Shown one piece after another: positions 1 to 6,099 of a DNA stretch of 12,201 nucleotides (position 1 is its first letter; the number at the start of each line of letters is the position of its first letter). This DNA comes from Bdellovibrionaceae bacterium UBA2316 (GTDB lineage: Bacteria; Bdellovibrionota; Bdellovibrionia; Bdellovibrionales; Bdellovibrionaceae), in assembly GCA_002345205.1 (NCBI GenBank), contig DDVI01000008.1:1-12201 (forward strand), read 5' to 3'. The notes under the pieces are model-generated. The model did no database searches and was not told the origin of the DNA. It was given only the letters and a program-made list of their open reading frames with translations. The translations under genes were made by a program, and so were the position numbers.

Positions 1-1151
1 CAACACATTTGGAACGATATCAATTTATAAGGCTGAAATTCGATTGTGGCATGACGATCGATATTTGCCCAGAGATCATTAGAGTACATTTCAACATAAA
101 GTGCCGCCAAAAATTCAGAATAGAAGTTTTCGGAAGCGAAGCTAAATTGACGTGATTGAAAATTATTGATGATTTTCACGATGTTTTTCGTTTTTAATTT
201 CTTAACGGCTTTCTTGATCCCACCCGGGCCGTGGTTGTAAGCCGTAATCGCTAAAGGCCATGATTTAAACATGATCATGTAGTTTTCTTTCATTAGCTCG
301 GCAGCCGCCTCCGTCGACTTTAATGGCGAACGACGTTCATCGATATGATCGTTAATAACAAGGAATTTCTTTCCCGTTCCGTCCATAAACTGCCATAGAC
401 CTGCAGCTCCGACTTTACTTGTAGCCAATTTATTGAAGCTACTCTCGACAAGAGGCAAACGCGCGATCTCTTTTGGCAAACCATGTTCTTGAAAAATTCG
501 TTCCATATGGGGCATATAGCGATTAGAAACGGATAGACCTTTAGAGAAAAAGTCTTTCTGACCCGTTTGCACGCGCACGCGCTCTGCGGCTCTGCGAACG
601 TTTTTAACTAATGACCCAGGCAGCGTTTGTAATTGATCGACCCATTGCTTTTCGCGCTCTGTAAGTTCTGGTAAGTCTTTCTTTTTTAGTTTTTTAGCTA
701 ATGTTCGTAATTCACTACGTACGACATTTAACCGAATGCGTGTCTCTTTGTCTGCTTTTTCTGGATTAATCCATGGAAAACGTTGCGGACGATTCAAAAT
801 TTCAGAGATATTATATATCTCGTACTGAATCCACGGGAAGTCCATATGATGGATAATCTTGTTAGTAGAATCATATTTAGAGTAAACCTCAAACCAAAAG
901 CCCACACGTTGTTCTAACCCCTCGGGGACAGCAAAATCAGGATCAATCAGATTTTTGGGATCCTTTAATATGTCTTCTTTTAATAGACTAGTTGAGGTGC
1001 TAGGGTCTTGAACTGTAGGAATTGGAGTCACTTCGAAGAGCGCCGTTTCGGAGTCTACATATGAAGAATTTTCAATGACAACAGCTAAAAACAAGCCTAA
1101 AACAAGAAAAATTGCATACTGAGACTTATTCGACTTATAATTTTTATTCAT
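1..1151 (-). CDS. MltD-like membrane-anchored lytic transglycosylase (3' end outside window)
   Basis: Reading leftward from the ATG at 1151, an open frame of 383 codons reaches the window edge without a stop, so this is the N-terminal part of a longer protein. Residues 11-26 are a hydrophobic signal or anchor after a Lys-rich start; there is no lipobox cysteine. Residues about 210-370 form a lytic transglycosylase (SLT, GH23) domain: LPLVESSFN at 232-240 carries the catalytic Glu236, followed by GAAGLWQFM (248-256), AITAYNHGPGG (301-311) and the ENFYSEFLAA segment (341-350). This order is that of the MltD family, which cleaves the MurNAc-GlcNAc bond in periplasmic murein to leave 1,6-anhydroMurNAc ends. 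MltD proteins usually end in LysM repeats; that part would lie beyond base 1. About 200 residues precede the catalytic domain and are not recognised, except that they are helical and charged. It is divergent from tsaD with 22 bp between start codons, and no good Shine-Dalgarno is seen, so the exact start is less sure than the family. Confidence 0.88.
   Translation of the reverse strand, partial: MNKNYKSNKSQYAIFLVLGLFLAVVIENSSYVDSETALFEVTPIPTVQDPSTSTSLLKEDILKDPKNLIDPDFAVPEGLEQRVGFWFEVYSKYDSTNKIIHHMDFPWIQYEIYNISEILNRPQRFPWINPEKADKETRIRLNVVRSELRTLAKKLKKKDLPELTEREKQWVDQLQTLPGSLVKNVRRAAERVRVQTGQKDFFSKGLSVSNRYMPHMERIFQEHGLPKEIARLPLVESSFNKLATSKVGAAGLWQFMDGTGKKFLVINDHIDERRSPLKSTEAAAELMKENYMIMFKSWPLAITAYNHGPGGIKKAVKKLKTKNIVKIINNFQSRQFSFASENFYSEFLAALYVEMYSNDLWANIDRHATIEFQPYKLISFQMC
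1112..1141 (+). promoter_or_regulatory. Putative sigma-70 promoter for tsaD-rsmA-smpB
   Basis: A perfect TATAAT -10 box (1136-1141) follows a weak TTGCAT -35 (1112-1117) by 18 bp. The predicted start of transcription near 1148 gives a leader of about 25 nt to the tsaD ATG at 1174. The element lies inside the first codons of the divergent transglycosylase gene, where a plus-strand promoter must sit because the intergenic gap is only 22 bp. The -35 matches only half of the consensus, so the call rests mostly on the -10 box and the position. Confidence 0.5.
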
Positions 1152-1173
1152 ACAGAATCATAGAGCAACCAAT

Positions 1174-2226
1174 ATGCCAGAATTTAAACGTGTACTAGCC
1201 ATAGAAACCAGTTGTGACGATACTTCTGTGGCTGTCGTTAATTCAGACAACCATGTATTAAGTATGATGGCAGCTAATCAGGACAAGGATCACGCTTTAT
1301 ACGGTGGAATCGTCCCCGAGATCGCCAGTCGCAACCACACATTCACGTTATTGCCGCTCGTAAAGCAGGTGTTGAGCCAGGCTAATATGACCTTACAGGA
1401 AATCGATGGTATCGCTGTTACAAATAGACCGGGCCTTATCGGCGCTCTGATTGTGGGTTTAACGTCGGCTAAAAGTTTAGCGATGTCCTTAAATATACCG
1501 TTTATCGGCGTAAATCATTTAGAAGGACATTTATTAGCACCGTTCCTGAAAGATGCGACGTACGCGCCTCCTGAGAATTTTAATTTTCCGTTTTTAGCGT
1601 TAGCGGTGAGTGGTGGACACACAAGTTTATACCTTGTTCATGATTTTGGAAAATACGAAATCATTGGTCGCACCAAAGACGATGCTGCTGGTGAAGCGTT
1701 TGATAAGTTTGCCAAGATTCTGGGTTTCGACTTTCCAGGCGGAGTAAAAATTGATCGTTTGTCACAAACAGGTGATCCTAAATTCGTAGATTTTCCTCGG
1801 GGTTTAATTGACGAGAAGACATTGGACATGAGCTTTTCGGGTTTGAAATCATCGGGCCTAAGATATGCGCAGTCAATTACCGAAGAGTTTAAGAACCAAA
1901 ATATCAATTCAATCTGCGCGTCGTTTCAAGAAGCGATCGTCGATACATTGGTAACTAAATTAAATTTAGCGTTTAAAAAATATAAAGTAAAAAACATAGT
2001 TTTAACCGGCGGAGTCAGCGCAAATTCCCGTTTGCGTGCGAAGACTCAAGAATGGGCATCTCGACGTGGAATCACGTTAGCTATTCCGCCATTACGATAT
2101 TGTACAGACAATGCGGCGATGATCGGTATTGCTGGAATTCAGCGATTAAATCGTGGTGAACGATCAGATATGCAAACTGGGCCAAAACCTGACTATTTAA
2201 AAACCGATTTTGTGAATGAGTATTAA
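1174..2226 (+). CDS. tsaD: tRNA N6-threonylcarbamoyladenosine synthase, transferase subunit TsaD
   Basis: TsaD transfers the threonylcarbamoyl group from threonylcarbamoyl-AMP (made by TsaC/Sua5) to A37 of tRNAs reading ANN codons, acting in the cytoplasm with TsaB and TsaE. At 350 residues it has near-normal family length. The ASKHA fold signatures appear in order: RVLAIETSCDDTSVAVV from residue 6, HALYGGIVPEIASRNH (40-55), the metal-binding histidines His115 and His119 in NHLEGH, the SGGHTSL phosphate loop (146-152), DDAAGEAFDK (169-178), FSGLKSS (221-227), LTGGVSANSRLR (277-288) and Asp312 in CTDNAAMIGIAG. The start is fixed by the usual spacing of ETSCDDT from the N-terminus, although the upstream ribosome site is poor. 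Its stop codon is followed without a gap by the rsmA ATG, so the two are almost surely co-transcribed. Partners TsaB, TsaC and TsaE are not in this window. Confidence 0.98.
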   Translation: MPEFKRVLAIETSCDDTSVAVVNSDNHVLSMMAANQDKDHALYGGIVPEIASRNHTFTLLPLVKQVLSQANMTLQEIDGIAVTNRPGLIGALIVGLTSAKSLAMSLNIPFIGVNHLEGHLLAPFLKDATYAPPENFNFPFLALAVSGGHTSLYLVHDFGKYEIIGRTKDDAAGEAFDKFAKILGFDFPGGVKIDRLSQTGDPKFVDFPRGLIDEKTLDMSFSGLKSSGLRYAQSITEEFKNQNINSICASFQEAIVDTLVTKLNLAFKKYKVKNIVLTGGVSANSRLRAKTQEWASRRGITLAIPPLRYCTDNAAMIGIAGIQRLNRGERSDMQTGPKPDYLKTDFVNEY

Positions 2227-3042
2227 ATGACAGTTAAAGAACGTTTAGATCTGTTTTTCTCGAAGTTTCCGGTTGAAGCTAAAAAAGCTTTAGGGCAAAA
2301 TTTTTTGGTTTCTGATTATGCTGTAAAAGAAATGATTTCGTGTTTAAAAGAACACTCGTTTGAAAGCGTTGTAGAGATTGGTCCAGGCCCCGGTGCATTG
2401 ACTGATGTATTGAAGTCTTTAGATACCAAATTAACGGTATTGGAATTAGATAATTTCTTTCACGAATACTGGGTGAGTCAAGGTTTACGCGCCATTCATA
2501 CGGATGCTTTACAGTGGGATTGGAAAACGGAAATTAAGGATCCTTCGAAAACAGTTTTGATCAGCAATCTTCCCTACCAAATTTCTTCGGCAATCGTAAT
2601 CGATCGTTCAATGGATGAGGTTCCGTTGAGTGCCATGATTTTAATGTTCCAAAAGGAAGTGGCTCAAAAAATTCGAATGAAATCAAAAACATCTGAATTT
2701 GGCTTGCTGAGCGTAATTGCGCAAGTATTTTGGACTATTGAAACTGTTTGTGATTTAAGTCCCCGCGATTTCTTGCCGGCGCCTAAGGTAGCTAGTCGAG
2801 TCCTTTCGTTCAAAACAAGGCCCAATTCCATTGAAGACAAAAGATCATTTCTAACATTTTGCAAAGCCGGTTTTGCGCAAAAGCGAAAACTGTTAAAAAA
2901 GAACTTATTGACCTTAAATCAAATGGATCCACAGAAAATTATTGCCTCTTTCCAGAAATTAAACTTGAATGAGACGTCCCGCGCGGAAGAGCTGTCCCCA
3001 GATCAATGGGTGGCACTATATAAAGATTTAGGTTTTAAGTGA
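2227..3042 (+). CDS. rsmA: 16S rRNA (adenine1518-N6/adenine1519-N6)-dimethyltransferase RsmA (KsgA)
   Basis: RsmA uses S-adenosylmethionine to dimethylate two adjacent adenines in helix 45 at the 3' end of 16S rRNA, a late step and checkpoint in small-subunit assembly. The 271-residue protein has normal length. Visible signatures are KKALGQNFLVSD (19-30), SAM motif I EIGPGPGALTD (50-60), the acidic ELD (73-75) that would bind the ribose, the catalytic motif NLPYQISSAIV (114-124), the FLPAPKVASRV rRNA-side motif (182-192), and the C-terminal helical domain with GFAQKRKLLKKNL (215-227) and RAEELSPDQW (252-261). The ATG directly abuts the tsaD stop (TAAATG) and no independent strong Shine-Dalgarno is seen, which points to translational coupling. 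Its stop overlaps the smpB start. Loss of RsmA classically gives kasugamycin resistance; that is family knowledge, not seen here. Confidence 0.97.
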   Translation: MTVKERLDLFFSKFPVEAKKALGQNFLVSDYAVKEMISCLKEHSFESVVEIGPGPGALTDVLKSLDTKLTVLELDNFFHEYWVSQGLRAIHTDALQWDWKTEIKDPSKTVLISNLPYQISSAIVIDRSMDEVPLSAMILMFQKEVAQKIRMKSKTSEFGLLSVIAQVFWTIETVCDLSPRDFLPAPKVASRVLSFKTRPNSIEDKRSFLTFCKAGFAQKRKLLKKNLLTLNQMDPQKIIASFQKLNLNETSRAEELSPDQWVALYKDLGFK

Positions 3043-3491
3043 GTATTTTAGTTATTCAAGACAATAAGAAAGCCCGATTCGATTACGAGATCCTTGAGGT
3101 CATTGAGGCTGGTATTGTTTTAATGGGAAGCGAAGTTAAGTCCCTCCGTGATAAAAATATTCAGTTAAAAGATTCGTATGTTTCGTTTTCTGATGGAGAA
3201 GCATTTCTTCAAAATGCGCATATCAGCCCTTACCAAGCCAGTAGCTATAATAATCACGCTCCGGAAAGGCTACGTAAGCTTTTATTAAATCGTAAAGAGA
3301 TCAATCAGCTGATGGGTAAAGTGCAAGAACGTGGTTTATCTGTCGTTCCCTTGAAGATTTTTTTCAAAAAGGGTCTTGTAAAGTTAGATTTGGGGCTCGT
3401 GCGTGGTAAAAAAACTCATGATAAACGTCAAAGTATTAAAGAGCGCGAATCAAATAAGAGTCTGAAGCAAACGCTGCGTCACTCTCGATAG
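3039..3491 (+). CDS. smpB: SsrA (tmRNA)-binding protein SmpB
   Basis: SmpB binds the tRNA-like part of tmRNA and delivers it to stalled ribosomes for trans-translation and tagging. The 150-residue protein has the family's usual length. It shows the N-terminal NKKARFDYEI (9-18), GSEVKSLRDKNIQLKDSYV (30-48), which forms part of the OB-fold barrel, the HISPY segment (61-65), and the C-terminal VRGKKTHDKRQSIKERE (121-137), whose DKR and basic tail enter the mRNA channel of empty ribosomes. Translation starts at a GTG that overlaps the rsmA TGA in the sequence GTGA; the family N-terminus fits this start and a TTTAGG stretch lies just upstream. It closes the tsaD-rsmA-smpB unit. The gene ends 10 bp from the end of the convergent HAMP gene without a hairpin terminator that I can support. 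The ssrA gene is not present here. Confidence 0.97.
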   Translation: MSILVIQDNKKARFDYEILEVIEAGIVLMGSEVKSLRDKNIQLKDSYVSFSDGEAFLQNAHISPYQASSYNNHAPERLRKLLLNRKEINQLMGKVQERGLSVVPLKIFFKKGLVKLDLGLVRGKKTHDKRQSIKERESNKSLKQTLRHSR

Positions 3492-3501
3492 ACTATTATA
3501 T

Positions 3502-4191
3502 TTAGCCGGCTTTTTTGTTCTTTTTAGATGTGGCTTCGACCAGTGGAAGTACGTTCGTTCCTTTGCCCTCATTGAGCCCACTTTCGGCGCGGGCGATATC
3601 GTTAAAGTCGATTCCCAATTGCTTACATTTCATTTGTACGAGCTTCTGCCAAGCAAGTAGTGAATCTCTGTTGTTTTGATCGATATTTAAACTTCGCAAA
3701 ATTTCCAATTCCTGTTCCGTGTTGCTGCGTAGCACGCGGTAGAAATATTCATAGTTTATTTTGATTGAATTCAGTTCACTTTTGTTCGCATCAAATACGA
3801 TTGGGTCCTTGAAGTTACCGATCATTAGTTGTTGAAGATGGTCTTCGATCTTTTTTATTGGTTTAATCGTATTGGATGTAAATTTCTTTCCAAAATACAA
3901 AATTAAAGAAAACGATAAAGCACCACCGGAAATGCAATACATCCACAACCAAGACTTTTCTTGATATAGATTTGTGATCAACGTCGGGTAGGTGTTGAAC
4001 GCAATTGATTCAAAAAAATAGTAGTTACGCGAGAAAAAGAAAATTAACGGAATTGAAAACAGCGCAAATGCAAAAGCAGAAATACAAGCAAATATCAGGA
4101 CATAGTTCCATTCAAACTGATTATCATGCCAGCTTTGTTGCGGCTTCTGATGAATGTTTCTATTGAGTAATTTTCTTGGCCCTAAAAGCAT
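3502..4191 (-). CDS. Two-helix inner-membrane protein with a HAMP domain and no output domain
   Basis: I do not recognise a named family. The 229 residues hold a cytoplasmic start, a first transmembrane helix at about 29-53, a short periplasmic loop of roughly 28 residues (54-81), a second helix at about 82-100, and then a HAMP-like segment (about 103-156): TIKPIKKIEDHL with the conserved Pro111, the GNF turn at 125-127, the connector, and a second amphipathic helix from SELNSIKINY to RVLR. HAMP domains relay signals from membrane helices to kinases, cyclases or chemotaxis domains. Here only about 70 residues follow, helical at first and then Lys-rich at the C-terminus (KKNKKAG), with no histidine kinase, GGDEF or MCP signature. 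It could be a stand-alone partner that pairs with another receptor through the HAMP bundle. The gene is divergent from the lipoprotein gene at 4260 and convergent with smpB. Membrane topology and HAMP are fairly sure; function is unknown. Confidence 0.75.
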   Translation of the reverse strand: MLLGPRKLLNRNIHQKPQQSWHDNQFEWNYVLIFACISAFAFALFSIPLIFFFSRNYYFFESIAFNTYPTLITNLYQEKSWLWMYCISGGALSFSLILYFGKKFTSNTIKPIKKIEDHLQQLMIGNFKDPIVFDANKSELNSIKINYEYFYRVLRSNTEQELEILRSLNIDQNNRDSLLAWQKLVQMKCKQLGIDFNDIARAESGLNEGKGTNVLPLVEATSKKNKKAG

Positions 4192-4259
4192 ATTAACTCA
4201 TCGGAAAGGCCGGATAAAAGATGATTGCCTACGGCAAAGAAAAGGCTAAACTAGACGAT

Positions 4260-4961
4260 ATGAGTAGATATTTTATATTTTTATTTGGACTTTTATTCTT
4301 AATTAATTGCTCCTCTACGGAAGAGAAAAAAACAGCGCAGCCTTTGGTCGAGGATAAATACAGACTTAAGGAGGATCGCGAAGAAATAAGTAAATTACGC
4401 GAGGAAATTCCTGAGGACAAGCGTCAAGAAAATGATGAGATAGCGTTGAATCTAAAATGGATGAATGAAAAACGTTTAACTCCATCAGAGGTTCGTAATC
4501 GTTTTTCTCAACTCGCGTCACGCAAACGTCGAGTTTTCAATCAAGACTTAAATAAAGGTCGCCAGGAGTTTTCGAATCAAGAACGTAAAGCCCGCAAAGA
4601 ATTTGATTCTAAAATGAAAGACGAACGTGATTCTATTCGCGGTTATACCAAACGTACTCCGAAAGAAAAAAAGGAGTTAATGGACGAACTCGAAATTAAA
4701 AGAAAAGAATTTAATCTAGGGCAGAAAAGTCAGCGCGATGCCTTTGAGGAAGAGGTAAAAGACAAAAAGAAAAATTTCGAAGATTACATGAAGCAAAAGC
4801 AAGATGAATTCAATGCCGACCTAAAGACATACACCGGTGAGTTCAACGATAAAAAGAAAGAAGAAAAAGAAAAGCAGAAATTAAAGGACAAAGAAAAGCT
4901 AGAAGGCAAAACGGATACTAAAGAGCTGAAAAAAATTCGTTTAGAAACAGAAACTCAGTAG
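4260..4961 (+). CDS. Lipoprotein with long charged 11-residue-repeat coiled coil
   Basis: No known family is recognised. With the ATG at 4260 the product has 233 residues and a compact lipoprotein signal: Arg3, a hydrophobic stretch at 5-15, and LINC ending at Cys17, followed by Ser-Ser. An upstream in-frame ATG at 4221 would add 13 mostly polar residues ahead of the signal and is less likely, though neither start has a strong Shine-Dalgarno. After a linker the chain is almost entirely Lys, Glu, Asp, Arg and Gln and predicted helical. From residue 82 to 195 a bulky hydrophobic residue, nearly always Phe, recurs every 11 residues, with one 14-residue step. The last 35 residues are Lys/Glu-rich. 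This is expected to be a lipid-anchored periplasmic or surface rod, by analogy with murein-spanning helical lipoproteins such as Lpp; the analogy is structural only. It sits between a HAMP protein gene (divergent) and a PilZ gene (convergent, 7 bp). Confidence 0.82.
   Translation: MSRYFIFLFGLLFLINCSSTEEKKTAQPLVEDKYRLKEDREEISKLREEIPEDKRQENDEIALNLKWMNEKRLTPSEVRNRFSQLASRKRRVFNQDLNKGRQEFSNQERKARKEFDSKMKDERDSIRGYTKRTPKEKKELMDELEIKRKEFNLGQKSQRDAFEEEVKDKKKNFEDYMKQKQDEFNADLKTYTGEFNDKKKEEKEKQKLKDKEKLEGKTDTKELKKIRLETETQ
4503..4874 (+). repeat. Hendecad (11-residue, 33-bp) protein-level repeats in the lipoprotein
   Basis: Counting from the ATG at 4260, residues Phe82, Phe93, Phe104, Phe115, Ile126, then Leu140 after a 14-residue step, Phe151, Phe162, Phe173, Phe184 and Phe195 form an 11-residue period with one +3 insertion. 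Each Phe-led unit is otherwise charged and often closes with a Glu, as in FSNQERKARKE and FEDYMKQKQDE. The DNA units differ from one another, so the period is kept by selection on the protein or is an old duplication, not a recent tandem DNA repeat. Eleven-residue periods make nearly straight or slightly right-handed coiled coils. Confidence 0.85.
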
Positions 4962-4968
4962 TTATTTT

Positions 4969-5670
4969 TTAAGTATTCATTTTCTGGAAGAAGTTGCGGT
5001 ACAATTCCATATTAATGCGAGATAAGCGTTTTTCATTATCGCTGTTCAGATTGTAGAATTGGAAGCCATAGAAGAATAAATCAAGCTTTCTATCGTTGAT
5101 TGTCTCTGAGCCTTCGTTGCGATGGCGCAAATGTGATTTTAAGATCAGTGGATCGTGACCCGCAACTTGGATTTCCATATCGACTTCGTCGCCCACTTTA
5201 AATGATTCAGTTTTCTGATGAGATGCGACTCTGATGCCGGTCGTACTTAGATCGAAAACGCGACCAGAGAACAAGCCAGTATTGTTTTTGATAATCACTT
5301 TTGAGGATAAACCAGTGGGAAACTTTAGGCGATAGTTTTCGCGCCTTTGAATCATGTAGAAATCACTGTCTAAAATCAAACATGGTGTGCCGTTGTCGAC
5401 GGTATAGTGACATTTAAAAATGTATAACTTTTCTCTTTTATAGAGGAACTGACAAATAAGTTCGTCAGTTTTCAGAATGGCGAGTTCTTTTAGGTTAAAT
5501 CGGACATGCAGTCGATTCTGGCCTTTGAAAAAAATTGGACGTACGGAGAAAAGTTCATTCATTGACTTACAAAGGATATCTTCAGGATTAGAGACTAGGT
5601 CTTTTACGATGCCGTCTTTTTCCTCAGGAGTCAATTTCTTAAACTGATCATCTTTGTTAAGTACGTCCAT
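4969..5670 (-). CDS. YcgR-like PilZ domain protein, predicted cyclic-di-GMP receptor
   Basis: PilZ domains bind cyclic-di-GMP and commonly alter flagellar, gliding or secretion functions. The C-terminal PilZ domain (about 105-225) has the binding motifs intact: the RxxxR box with Arg110 and Arg114 in QRRENYRLKFP, and the DxSxxG box at Asp140-Gly145 in FDLSTTGIRV, followed by the YGFQF strand (201-205). The N-terminal part (about 38-104) looks like a second beta domain of the YcgR type, with strands around RPIFFKG and LYIFKCHYTV. There is no signal peptide or membrane helix, so it is cytoplasmic. Total length is 233, close to YcgR proteins (about 240). It follows the 99-residue gene with a gap of 6 bp and is surely in the same transcript. 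Since the ligand residues are present, binding is likely; which process it controls cannot be told from sequence. Confidence 0.92.
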   Translation of the reverse strand: MDVLNKDDQFKKLTPEEKDGIVKDLVSNPEDILCKSMNELFSVRPIFFKGQNRLHVRFNLKELAILKTDELICQFLYKREKLYIFKCHYTVDNGTPCLILDSDFYMIQRRENYRLKFPTGLSSKVIIKNNTGLFSGRVFDLSTTGIRVASHQKTESFKVGDEVDMEIQVAGHDPLILKSHLRHRNEGSETINDRKLDLFFYGFQFYNLNSDNEKRLSRINMELYRNFFQKMNT

Positions 5671-5676
5671 AATCCA

Positions 5677-5976
5677 TTATGCAGCTTTAGGCGCAGTCAC
5701 CGGTTGGCAGATGCCTTTTTGGCCAAGAACATTTCCAAGTGTTGCCCAGAATGTTTCTTTGTGTTTTGTTTCGTTTGGTGTGAATTTGATTTTTGGAAAA
5801 TCGCCTTTTGCATAGTGTTCACAAAAGGTTTCCTTGTTGCCGTTTCTTACGATTTTTAACATCATGCTGAAGTGGTCGTTTGTGAAAGTTTTATTGTCGA
5901 CCAAAATTTGTCTAAGACCTTTTTCTGGAGTCATAGATAAAAAATCATGCATTTCGCTTGGATCATATTGAGACAT
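5677..5976 (-). CDS. Small conserved-looking cytosolic protein of unknown function, upstream of PilZ gene
   Basis: The product is 99 residues and I recognise no family. It starts MSQYDPSEMHDFL, has no signal peptide or membrane segment, and is a mix of short helices (TPEKGLRQILVD, FSMMLKIV, ETFWATLGNVLG) with a Pro/Ala-rich tail (QPVTAPKAA). Two cysteines (52 and 90) are not in a metal motif. The start at 5976 is chosen because a strong GGGAGGA Shine-Dalgarno lies 6 nt ahead of it. The other in-frame ATG at 5991 sits just before that site, so using it would place the Shine-Dalgarno inside the gene. It is the first gene of a two-gene unit with the PilZ protein, so a role linked to that receptor (partner or target) is possible, but this is only inference from neighbourhood. 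Confidence 0.8.
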   Translation of the reverse strand: MSQYDPSEMHDFLSMTPEKGLRQILVDNKTFTNDHFSMMLKIVRNGNKETFCEHYAKGDFPKIKFTPNETKHKETFWATLGNVLGQKGICQPVTAPKAA

Positions 5977-5982
5977 AGTATG

Positions 5983-5989
5983 TCCTCCC
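5983..5989 (-). promoter_or_regulatory. Strong Shine-Dalgarno that fixes the start of the 99-residue gene
   Basis: On the minus strand the sequence GGGAGGA lies 6 nt upstream of the ATG at 5976. It is among the strongest ribosome binding sites in the window and overlaps codons 2-3 of the alternative upstream ATG, which rules against that start. Confidence 0.85.
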
Positions 5990-5997
5990 ATATAGAC

Positions 5998-6024
5998 CTA
6001 TCGGATATTTAAAAAAAAATTGCA
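5998..6024 (-). promoter_or_regulatory. Weak sigma-28 (FliA)-like promoter candidate for the PilZ unit
   Basis: Read on the minus strand, TCCGATAG (6005-5998) matches 6 of 8 bases of the flagellar sigma consensus GCCGATAA. At the correct 11-bp spacing upstream, TGCAATTT (6024-6017) matches 5 of 8 bases of TAAAGTTT. The -10 ends 21 bp before the ATG at 5976, which would leave a short leader holding the Shine-Dalgarno. AT-rich DNA makes partial matches common, so this is a candidate only. A sigma-70 alternative (TTGAAT, 18 bp, TAAAAA) lies farther upstream and is no better. Confidence 0.25.
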
Positions 6025-6099
6025 GTGAAAAACTCAGATTTTTAGTGCAGACTAAGTTTCGAATTCAAAATTTTTTGAAAAGTAATTGGACACTTTGTG

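Noticed and set aside
1638..1907. Antisense open frame inside tsaD
   Set aside because: It lies opposite the invariant TsaD motifs and lacks a ribosome site or recognisable protein content.
3484..3514. Possible intrinsic terminator (AGCCGGCT followed by a T run) between smpB and the HAMP gene
   Set aside because: The palindrome has no loop, so it cannot fold into a usable hairpin. The GCCGGC also codes the last residues and stop of the HAMP gene.
4192..4220. FliA-like box (TCCGATGA on the minus strand) just upstream of the HAMP gene
   Set aside because: It lies only 6 nt from the ATG, so the transcript would have no leader, and its -35 matches only 4 of 8 bases.
4221..4259. Extended N-terminus of the lipoprotein from the ATG at 4221
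   Set aside because: It would place 13 mostly polar residues ahead of an otherwise ideal short lipoprotein signal; the start at 4260 gives the normal arrangement.
5977..5991. Upstream ATG at 5991 for the 99-residue gene
   Set aside because: It precedes and overlaps the strong Shine-Dalgarno that serves the ATG at 5976.
6050..6090. FliA-like -35 (CTAAGTTT) on the plus strand before the propeller-like gene
   Set aside because: At the required spacing there is only a T run, with no GCCGATAA-like -10.
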